From Persephonella hydrogeniphila (lineage in GTDB: Bacteria > Aquificota > Aquificia > Aquificales > Hydrogenothermaceae), in the NCBI RefSeq assembly GCF_900215515.1, contig NZ_OBEI01000001.1:186001-250000 (forward strand): DNA of 64,000 bases. The letters run 5' to 3'. The position numbers and the translations under genes were made by a program. The notes under the pieces are model-generated. The model saw only the letters and a list, made by a program, of their open reading frames with translations. It was not told where the DNA came from and did not search any database. Of the stretch, positions 27,221 through 33,789 are shown in pieces. How positions within the stretch are numbered: position 1 is the stretch's first letter; every line of letters starts with the position of its first letter.

Positions 27221-28171
27221 ATGGATACAGGAATTTTTGATGATATTTTTGAAACACCAAAGGTGAAAAAAATAAAAGAAGCTGTCCAGACAATAAAAGA
27301 AGTTAAACCTCAGGAAATAGAAATATCAAAAATCAAAAATCCCAGATTTCATGATAGAAGCTATGTAAGTCCTGAAAGAATAGTGTCCCTCGCTGAGAAC
27401 ATAAAAGAGTATGGACTGGCTCAACCAATAGTAGTAAGAAAGCTACCTGATGGTAGTTATGAAAGGATAATAGGGTATATCAGGATAAAAGCTTTTGAGT
27501 ATTTAAAAAAAGACAAAATCCCTGCAATAGTGTTGGATGTAGATGAAGAAACAGCCCTTGCTCTAATGATATCAGAAAATGCACAGAGAGAAGACCTTAA
27601 CGATTATGACAAATTGATGTCCCACCTTGATTATTTGTCTTTTATTCTGAAAAAAGACAGACAGGAAGTGATAAAACTTGCAAGAAAAGTCTTTAATTAT
27701 ATATCCGGTAATATAAAAGAGTTGTCTTCAGAAGAAAGAAAAGAAGCACAGATCATAGAAAAAACGCTTCACAGATTATCAGGAACAAATCTCAGGACAT
27801 TTATAGAAAGATTAAAAATGCTGAATGTAGTACCTCAAATAAAAGAAGCGATTAGAAAATACGGATGGTCTTACTCCCTTGCCATTGAGGTAAACAAACT
27901 CAGGGAATATCCAGATAAGATGGATAGTTTAATAAAGAAAATAGTTAATGAAAATTTAAGTAAAAAAGAAGTAGAAAGATTGGTAAAAGAAATGTTAGGA
28001 GAGGAAGCAGAGAAAAGGGTAAAAAACCCATTTAAAGAAGCATTTAAAGATATAAACAGGAAAGTATCCTCAGTATACAGAAAATTACCTGAACCAGAAA
28101 AGAAAAAAATAGAAAGAGAGATAGAGAAGAAGTTAAGTGAGATTTACAGGCTTTTAGAAAAGTATGACTGA
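27221..28171 (+). CDS. parB: ParB-family DNA-binding partition protein
   Basis: A 316-residue protein. The N-terminal ParB/sulfiredoxin-like domain includes ISKIKNPRFHDRSYVSPERI, LAENIKEYGLAQPIVVR and RIIGYIRIKAF (the GERRxxA box, altered here), then ISENAQREDLNDYD. A central helix-turn-helix region and a Lys/Glu-rich C-terminal dimerisation helix follow. I use ATG 27221 because GGAGAG lies just before it. The altered box 2 (GYIRIKAF rather than GERR) may affect CTP use. Its target site is probably one of the repeats on either side of the operon. Confidence 0.88.
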   Translation: MDTGIFDDIFETPKVKKIKEAVQTIKEVKPQEIEISKIKNPRFHDRSYVSPERIVSLAENIKEYGLAQPIVVRKLPDGSYERIIGYIRIKAFEYLKKDKIPAIVLDVDEETALALMISENAQREDLNDYDKLMSHLDYLSFILKKDRQEVIKLARKVFNYISGNIKELSSEERKEAQIIEKTLHRLSGTNLRTFIERLKMLNVVPQIKEAIRKYGWSYSLAIEVNKLREYPDKMDSLIKKIVNENLSKKEVERLVKEMLGEEAEKRVKNPFKEAFKDINRKVSSVYRKLPEPEKKKIEREIEKKLSEIYRLLEKYD

Positions 28172-28423
28172 TATTGTAATGAGTCTCAACTATGGAAATC
28201 GACGGAAATCCGCATTTTTTTGAAAATCTGTACAGATTTTCGGGCATTTTTTTGAGTGTGAAATTTGTAAGTCATTGAAAAATAAAGAACTCACAGTTGA
28301 GACTGTACTGAGACTTTAGAATTGACAATTTTTCGATTTTATCGTATTTTAATAAGAAGTCTGTACAAAAAACGGCTATTTGGAAAATGAATATGTTGAT
28401 ATTCAAGGCTTCCAAAGGGGTCT
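28172..28423. other. Palindrome-rich gap between parB and the repeat array; candidate parS or CRISPR leader
   Basis: No credible gene lies here. The stretch holds a perfect 20-bp palindrome GAAAATCTGTACAGATTTTC (28222-28241), flanked by two exact copies of GCATTTTTTTGA (28212-28223 and 28244-28255). A 10-bp inverted repeat, AGTCTCAACT (28182-28191) and AGTTGAGACT (28295-28304), encloses that core. It is AT-rich and ends at the first array repeat. Position behind parB suits a centromere; position before the array suits a leader. It could serve both. Confidence 0.55.
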
Positions 28424-29125
28424 CTTGCAATTGACCCGTCTAATGAGGGTATTGCGACAGTATTTTTGATTATCTTTAGTATTTCATTATATTCATCTTG
28501 CAATTGACCCGTCTAATGAGGGTATTGCGACAGTATTTTTGATTATCTTTAGTATTTCATTATATTCATCTTGCAATTGACCCGTCTAATGAGGGTATTG
28601 CGACAGTATTTTTGATTATCTTTAGTATTTCATTATATTCATCTTGCAATTGACCCGTCTAATGAGGGTATTGCGACCATCAATTGTATTTCCTCCTCAT
28701 ATTTGAGGAGTGAATTTCTTGCAATTGACCCGTCTAATGAGGGTATTGCGACGAAAATACAGGAATTACTGATGATTTAAATGCAGAAGTCTTGCAATTG
28801 ACCCGTCTAATGAGGGTATTGCGACCGTAAATGTTAGTTTTGTTATATTTTAATAAAAATTTCCACTTGCAATTGACCCGTCTAATGAGGGTATTGCGAC
28901 CGTAAATGTTAGTTTTGTTATATTTTAATAAAAATTTCCACTTGCAATTGACCCGTCTAATGAGGGTATTGCGACCGTAAATGTTAGTTTTGTTATATTT
29001 TAATAAAAATTTCCACTTGCAATTGACCCGTCTAATGAGGGTATTGCGACTTTTACAGGATTTTTGTTTTTATAATACTACTACTATTATTCTTGCAATT
29101 GACCCGTCTAATGAGGGTATTGCGA
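28424..29125. CRISPR. CRISPR-like array, 10 repeats and 9 spacers, with triplicated spacers
   Basis: A 35-base repeat begins CTTGCAATTGACCC and ends GGGTATTGCGAC. Starts are at 28424, 28497, 28570, 28643, 28718, 28791, 28866, 28941, 29016 and 29092. Nine copies are identical; the tenth differs only in its last base. Spacers are 38-41 bases. Spacers 1-3 are identical and 6-8 are identical, so the order is A-A-A-B-C-D-D-D-E. The repeat is partly palindromic: GCAAT and ACCC pair with GGGT and ATTGC. On the minus strand the repeat would end ATTGCAAG, a common CRISPR 3' end. No cas genes are in the window. The array stops 12 bases before the ribosome site of the next gene, so a leader is possible only on the left. 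Confidence 0.85.
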
Positions 29126-29147
29126 TTACAAAAATCCGGAGGTGTTT

Positions 29148-29555
29148 GTGGAGTTTAATGTTCATCATATTGCCATATCTGTCTCTGATATAAATAAAGC
29201 TGTTGAGTTCTACAGCTATTTTGGATTTAGGGAAGTTGTAGATTTTACCGCTGGTGATAATTCTTTTAGAATAAAACATCTGAAATCTGGAGATTTCATA
29301 ATTGAGCTCTTCTGGTTTAGAGATAGGGTAAAAACAGAAAAAAAGGAGTTATGGGAAGATCTGAAAATAAATGGATACAGACATATAGCCTTCAAGGTGA
29401 ATGATATCCATAAAGCCCTTGAAAAACTCAAACAAGACGGTATAGCCGAAGAAGATACAGAGGTAAGCACAGGAAAAACAGGTATTTTATATTTCTTTGT
29501 AAAAGATCCTGACGGAAATTTTGTAGAGATTGTACAGGATAATAGAAATCTATAG
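29148..29555 (+). CDS. VOC/glyoxalase-fold protein
   Basis: A 135-residue single-domain vicinal oxygen chelate protein. It opens VHHIAISVSDINKAVEFYSYFGF and ends FVKDPDGNFVEIVQ, the standard VOC pattern; candidate metal ligands are the His of HHIA, the His of RHIAFKV and the Glu of FVEIVQ. The family includes glyoxalase I, dioxygenases and isomerases, and the substrate is unknown. GTG 29148 is chosen because GGAGG lies five bases upstream. The gene starts only 22 bases after the last array repeat, so its promoter must lie within or before the array. It overlaps gmhB tail to tail by six bases. Confidence 0.82.
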   Translation: MEFNVHHIAISVSDINKAVEFYSYFGFREVVDFTAGDNSFRIKHLKSGDFIIELFWFRDRVKTEKKELWEDLKINGYRHIAFKVNDIHKALEKLKQDGIAEEDTEVSTGKTGILYFFVKDPDGNFVEIVQDNRNL

Positions 29556-30119
29556 TTTTGCTGTTTTTTCTTTTAGTATAAAGTTTTCTACAACATCAAG
29601 TATATTTTCCCCAACGAAATCTGCTTCAGTATTGTCAACATATTTCAATCCCTGTCCTGTCTTTACAAGGGCAGCTTTTATACCCTCCTTATGTGCTGCT
29701 TTTATATCGTTCTCTTTATCTCCTATCAGGAAAGATTTAGATGGATCTATATTAAACTCTTTAATCCCCTGCCTTATCATTCCGCTTTCAGGTTTTCTAC
29801 AATCACATTTTATAGTGTATTCCGGCACAACACCTTCAGGATGATGGGGACAGTAGTAGACCTTATCTATCTTTATACCTTCTTTTTTAAACACCGAAAG
29901 CATATAATCTGTGACTTTTTTAAAATCTTCTTCTGTATAGTATCCAACAGCTATACCTGATTGATTTGTCACGATAAGGAGTTTAAATCCTGCTTCCTGA
30001 AGTTTTTTTAATGCAGGAAACACCTCAGGATATATGAAAAAATCCTCTATTCTGTGAACAAATCCATAATCTTCGTTTATAACCCCGTCTCTATCTAAAA
30101 AAACAGCTTTGTTTCTCAA
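29550..30119 (-). CDS. gmhB: D-glycero-D-manno-heptose 1,7-bisphosphate 7-phosphatase (HAD family)
   Basis: A 189-residue HAD phosphatase of the GmhB/HisB-N type. The nucleophile motif is FLDRDGVIN, motif II is IVTNQSG, and motif IV is LIGDKENDIKAA. The zinc loop is present, with YYCPHHPEG and KCDCRKPESGM giving Cys-x-His and Cys-x-Cys ligands. GmhB makes ADP-heptose precursor for LPS core. The real start is TTG 30119, which overlaps the tldD stop as TTGA and follows GGAGG; a longer in-frame reading inside tldD is not real. The other heptose genes are not in the window. Confidence 0.9.
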   Translation of the reverse strand: MRNKAVFLDRDGVINEDYGFVHRIEDFFIYPEVFPALKKLQEAGFKLLIVTNQSGIAVGYYTEEDFKKVTDYMLSVFKKEGIKIDKVYYCPHHPEGVVPEYTIKCDCRKPESGMIRQGIKEFNIDPSKSFLIGDKENDIKAAHKEGIKAALVKTGQGLKYVDNTEADFVGENILDVVENFILKEKTAKL

Positions 30120-31501
30120 ACTGTTCCTCCTACAACAAGAGATTTTATTTTTATCGTAGGTTGTCCGTCTCCTACCGGAGCTGCCTGTCCACTTTTTCCA
30201 CAAGTTCCAATAGCCCATCCAAGATCATAGCCGACAGCCTCAACATCTCTCATAGCTTGAGGTCCATTTCCCAGTAAAGAAGCACCTTTTACCGGATATG
30301 TTATCTCTCCTTTTTCTATCATATATCCTTCAATAACCTCAAACATAAAATCACCATTTACAGTATTTACCTGACCTCCTCCCATTTTTACAACATAAAG
30401 ACCTTTTTTGATGTCTTTTATAAAATCATGTGGATTGTCTTTACCGGGGGCTATGTATGTGTTTCTCATACGGACTATAGGTATATTTCTGTAAGTGTCC
30501 CTTCTCCCGTTCCCTGTGGAACTTTTTCCTGTTTGCATTGCTGTCAGTCTGTCGTATAAGAAACTTTTTAGGTATCCGTTTTCTATAAGCACAGTCTTTT
30601 GTGCAGGAACTCCTTCATCATCAAAATTATAACTTCCCATTTTAGCGGGAATCGTTCCATCATCTATAACAGTAATTAACTCTGAAGCAACTTTTTCTCC
30701 TATTTTGCCAGCATATACCGATAGACCCTTTTCTGCGAGATCAGCTTCAAGGCCGTGCCCAACAGCCTCATGTATCATTGTGCCTCCTGCTTCAGATGAT
30801 ATAACTACCGGCATACTTCCTGCTGGAGGATGTTTTGCATTCAATCCCAAAACAGCCCTGTGGGCAGCCTTTGAGGAAATATAATCGATAATATCTATAT
30901 CATCTCTTTCAAAAAATTCGTATCCGGAAAGCCCCCCTGCAGATTCGTAACCTCTATACATATAACCGTTTTCTTCAGCGATAGCTTCTACGTATAGAGC
31001 AACTCTTATCTGGGTATCTTCTACTATTTCCCCTTCTGTGTTTATTATTAGAATTTCTCTTTTTGAATCTTTTAAGGTTATACCTGCCTGTTTAATTCTA
31101 CTATCGTAGCTTCTTACAATGTCATTTGCTTTTAGAAGTATCTCTTTTTTTCGTTCTGGAAAATAATCTTCCGGATCCAGTATTACCTTTGTGTATCCGG
31201 TCATATATCTTAGGCCAACTTTTGTTTTTCCTTCCCCATCTATTTTTACGAGAGATCTGACAACTTCCTCAAGGGAGTTTTTGGATAAATCGCTTGTATA
31301 TCCGTAATATGTTTTGCCATTTTTTATTAATCGTATTCCTACTCCTTTATCAAAGCCTTCGCTTCCTTTCTGAATTCTGTTATCTTCAAAGTTCAAAAAA
31401 GTAGAGAAATGTTTTTCATAAAATATTTCCCCGTAATCTCCTCCCTCTGACATAAGCTTTGTCAAAAGATAAGGTGAGATTTCTCTGATAAAATTTTTCA
31501 T
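30116..31501 (-). CDS. tldD: TldD metalloprotease
   Basis: A 461-residue member of the TldD/PmbA (U62) family. The zinc motif HEAVGH is present in TMIHEAVGHGLEADLAEKG. Other family segments are KGVGIRLIKNGKTYYGYTSD near the start, RNTYIAPG, and the closing region GNGPQAMRDVEAVGYDLGWAIGTCGKSGQ. TldD and TldE form a heterodimer that degrades unfolded peptides and matures some peptide antibiotics. No tldE partner is in the window. It overlaps gmhB as TTGA and starts one base after the next upstream gene ends. Confidence 0.93.
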   Translation of the reverse strand: MKNFIREISPYLLTKLMSEGGDYGEIFYEKHFSTFLNFEDNRIQKGSEGFDKGVGIRLIKNGKTYYGYTSDLSKNSLEEVVRSLVKIDGEGKTKVGLRYMTGYTKVILDPEDYFPERKKEILLKANDIVRSYDSRIKQAGITLKDSKREILIINTEGEIVEDTQIRVALYVEAIAEENGYMYRGYESAGGLSGYEFFERDDIDIIDYISSKAAHRAVLGLNAKHPPAGSMPVVISSEAGGTMIHEAVGHGLEADLAEKGLSVYAGKIGEKVASELITVIDDGTIPAKMGSYNFDDEGVPAQKTVLIENGYLKSFLYDRLTAMQTGKSSTGNGRRDTYRNIPIVRMRNTYIAPGKDNPHDFIKDIKKGLYVVKMGGGQVNTVNGDFMFEVIEGYMIEKGEITYPVKGASLLGNGPQAMRDVEAVGYDLGWAIGTCGKSGQAAPVGDGQPTIKIKSLVVGGTV

Positions 31502-31502
31502 C

Positions 31503-31997
31503 TTACAGTCCCAGTAAGAAAGCTATCTCTTCAGCTGACTTTCCTTCAAGAAGGTAATTAAGAGCTTGAAGACCTTTTTCATCTATTGATATGTACAACG
31601 CCTTATCTCCTGTCTGGAAAGGAACAACCAAAACAGGAACTCTCCATGTCTGAATATATCTTTTCCATTCTGGTTTAAAATCAGCCAGTAGAAACTGAGC
31701 CTCTCTAAATTTTCCTAAAACTATATTTACAAGGGCAAACATATATTTTGCTTCTGGAATTTTTGAAGCACTTTTTGCAAGTTCTCTACGGGAACCTTTA
31801 AAATCTCCATCTATATATTTGTTAAATCCTTCAACGAATGCTTTTTCTTCTTCTGGGAGATCAAGATAAAACTCAAACGGAACTTCCATGTAAGACTCAG
31901 AGTTGTCTATTTCGAACACAGGAGCAACCTGTGTTTTCACTCTTTCTGGGTGTCCTTTGAAAATAAAAATCTGTATTTTTTTGTCTGCTGTAACCAT
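31503..31997 (-). CDS. Hypothetical soluble protein, function unknown
   Basis: A protein of about 164 residues without signal or membrane segments. It begins MVTADKKIQIFIFKGHPERV; the middle (EEEKAFVEGFNKYIDGDFKGSRRELAKSASKIPEAKYMFALVNIVLGKFREAQFLL) looks like one to two TPR-like helical pairs. The C-terminus ends in LNYLLEGKSAEEIAFLLGL. I choose ATG 31997 because GAGGTG lies about eight bases upstream; two earlier in-frame starts overlap that site. It directly precedes tldD. I do not recognise the family. Confidence 0.65.
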   Translation of the reverse strand: MVTADKKIQIFIFKGHPERVKTQVAPVFEIDNSESYMEVPFEFYLDLPEEEKAFVEGFNKYIDGDFKGSRRELAKSASKIPEAKYMFALVNIVLGKFREAQFLLADFKPEWKRYIQTWRVPVLVVPFQTGDKALYISIDEKGLQALNYLLEGKSAEEIAFLLGL

Positions 31998-32042
31998 AGT
32001 CATCACCTCTTTTTTAGCACATTTTATGCAAAAATAATATTT

Positions 32043-32210
32043 TTATGTGTGATTTATCTCATCTGAGTCTTTATCTTTTGTATAGTATTTTTTGTCTCTC
32101 TCATCTACGACAGTGTTGTTCTTACTCCAGTAAACCATAAGACCAACAATAACCAGTACAGCAATGAAAAATATAATTATAGTCATAATAAGCTCAACAG
32201 TTTCGTTCAT
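32043..32210 (-). CDS. Small single-pass membrane protein, 55 residues
   Basis: A short frame of 55 codons with ATG 32210 and a GGAG ribosome site about eight bases upstream. The product has one strong membrane helix (about residues 6-27, LIMTIIIFFIAVLVIVGLMV), then YWSKNNTV and a highly charged tail ending in KDSDEINHT. This form recalls CcoQ/CcoS-like or other small oxidase-associated subunits, but no oxidase genes are nearby, so I give no function. It fills the gap before trmH. Confidence 0.65.
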   Translation of the reverse strand: MNETVELIMTIIIFFIAVLVIVGLMVYWSKNNTVVDERDKKYYTKDKDSDEINHT

Positions 32211-32263
32211 ATCATACTCCCGAAAATCAAGTTATAAAATAAAATTATAACAGGAGGTGGAAA

Positions 32264-32905
32264 ATGTTTATCACAGAAAAAAGAGCACAGAAAATAAGGA
32301 ATATCCTGAAAAAAAGACAGAAAGATCTACAGATTTTTTCAGATAACGTAACAAACCAGCATAATTTTTCGGCTATTTTAAGAACATCTGATGCTGTGGG
32401 AGTTTTATATCTGTATTATAGATACTTAGGAGAGGGTGAACTTATTAATGAAGAGATCACCATGGGTTCACATAAATGGGTTATACATCAGGAAGTAAAA
32501 GATATTAATAGTTTTTTCAAAGAAAAGAAGAAAGAAGGTTTTCAGATAGTAGCTACTTATCTTTCTGAGGATAGTGTTCATTTTAGAGAGATAGACTATA
32601 CAAAACCAACTCTAATAGTTGTGGGAAATGAGATACAGGGTGTAAGTAAGGAAGTTCTGGAATATGCTGACAACAAAATTATAATTCCGATGTACGGTAT
32701 GGCTCAGAGTCTAAATGTTTCAGTGGCAACAGGAGTTATACTATACGAAGCCCAGAGACAAAGAGAAGAAAAAGGAATGTATGATAAACCATCTCTATCT
32801 GAAGAAGAAATAGAAAACATTCTGCATAAATGGTCAACAGAAGAGCTAATTAAATACAAAATGCAGGAAAGCGCCATAAGGCATATCAAAAAAATTAATA
32901 ATTGA
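32264..32905 (+). CDS. trmH: SpoU-family RNA 2'-O-methyltransferase (TrmH-like)
   Basis: A 213-residue SPOUT methyltransferase. Motif 1 is NFSAILRTSDAVGV with the catalytic Arg, motif 2 is VVGNEIQGVSKEVLEYAD, and motif 3 is IPMYGMAQSLNVSVATGVILYE, which forms the trefoil knot. The N-terminus (RAQKIRNILKKRQKDLQIF) and the C-terminal basic helices match TrmH, which methylates G18 of tRNAs. AGGAGGTGG precedes the ATG. Target assignment as tRNA Gm18 rests on overall similarity to TrmH. Confidence 0.9.
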   Translation: MFITEKRAQKIRNILKKRQKDLQIFSDNVTNQHNFSAILRTSDAVGVLYLYYRYLGEGELINEEITMGSHKWVIHQEVKDINSFFKEKKKEGFQIVATYLSEDSVHFREIDYTKPTLIVVGNEIQGVSKEVLEYADNKIIIPMYGMAQSLNVSVATGVILYEAQRQREEKGMYDKPSLSEEEIENILHKWSTEELIKYKMQESAIRHIKKINN

Positions 32906-32970
32906 TTATTGACTTTCTCAATTCAACTTATATATTTATCCATATATAAGGATAAATAGGAGAAGATAAA

Positions 32971-33429
32971 ATGATTACCGTTCAGAGCCCATCAATAGAA
33001 GAGGGAGGGATAATTCCTGTTGAGTATACCTGTGATGGCTCAGATATATCACCGGAACTAAGATGGAGTGGTTTTCCTCCTGAGACCAGAAGTTTTGTTG
33101 TCATCATGGATGATCCTGACGCTCCACTTGGAACTTTTACCCACTGGGTAGTATACGATATTCCGGCAGGAATTAGTTATTTACCTGAGAATTTTCCTAA
33201 AGTGCCGGAGGTGGAGGGAATAAAACAGGGAATAAATGACTTTGGAAAAGTAGGATACGGGGGACCCTGTCCCCCACTGGGAAAACCTCACAGATATTTT
33301 TTCAAAGTTTTTGCATTGGGAGAGGCTGTTTTAGGGCTTCCTCCGGGAGCTTCGAGACAGGAAGTTGAGATGATAATGACCGGAAAAGTTTTAGATGAAG
33401 GATATCTTATGGGAATTTACGGTAGATAG
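32971..33429 (+). CDS. YbhB/YbcL-type PEBP-family protein
   Basis: A 152-residue phosphatidylethanolamine-binding-like protein (Raf-kinase-inhibitor-like in bacteria). It has the family segments VEYTCDGSDISPELRW, VVIMDDPDAPLGTFTHWVVY, GYGGPCPP and PHRYFFKVFAL. The anion-binding pocket residues of the DPDAP and GGPCPP loops are intact. No signal peptide is present, so it is cytoplasmic. The bacterial role is unsettled. It ends one base before the convergent cytochrome gene. Confidence 0.93.
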   Translation: MITVQSPSIEEGGIIPVEYTCDGSDISPELRWSGFPPETRSFVVIMDDPDAPLGTFTHWVVYDIPAGISYLPENFPKVPEVEGIKQGINDFGKVGYGGPCPPLGKPHRYFFKVFALGEAVLGLPPGASRQEVEMIMTGKVLDEGYLMGIYGR

Positions 33430-33789
33430 TTATCTAAAATTTTTATACATCCAGAGAGCGACAGACTGTTTTTCTTCTTCCGTTAAATCTTTTACAGGGG
33501 GCATTACTCCCCATCTTTCAATGCAGGGTTTACACACTGATTTTTCAGGAGACGGATCTGATATATAATCAACTAAATATTCTGTAAATTTATCTTTTGT
33601 TCTGTAAAAATACTTAATCTGTCTTGTTAGAGCATCTATAGGGGGTGCTTTTATAGTGCTCTGATCAGATCCTGTTTCTAATTTTTCTGCATGGCAGGAT
33701 GCACAGTATTGTCTGTATATCTGATAGCCATATTCCTGAGCAAAAGCATTAAAAACTAAAAGGAAAAAAACTATCGCAACTCTACTCAT
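33430..33789 (-). CDS. Monoheme cytochrome c with signal peptide
   Basis: A 119-residue secreted protein. The signal peptide MSRVAIVFFLLVFNAFA precedes YQIYRQYCASCHAEKLETG, a c-type heme CxxCH. A later VCKPCIERWGVMPPV holds a second CxxC without His and the likely axial Met in GVMPP. LTEEEKQSVALWMYKNFR ends the fold as in class I cytochromes. I start at ATG 33789 because GGAGG lies eight bases upstream. It overlaps the upstream pilin gene's stop by eight bases and is the last gene of the pilus operon. Its electron partner is not evident. Confidence 0.88.
   Translation of the reverse strand: MSRVAIVFFLLVFNAFAQEYGYQIYRQYCASCHAEKLETGSDQSTIKAPPIDALTRQIKYFYRTKDKFTEYLVDYISDPSPEKSVCKPCIERWGVMPPVKDLTEEEKQSVALWMYKNFR

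Noticed and set aside
28981-29279. Open frames on both strands within the repeat array and into the VOC gene
   Set aside because: They translate the CRISPR-like repeat and spacers or lie antisense to the VOC gene; no ribosome sites or family features.
30120-30218. Longer gmhB start inside tldD
   Set aside because: The extra 33 residues are a shadow of tldD; the TTG at 30119 has a ribosome site and starts the HAD motif in register.
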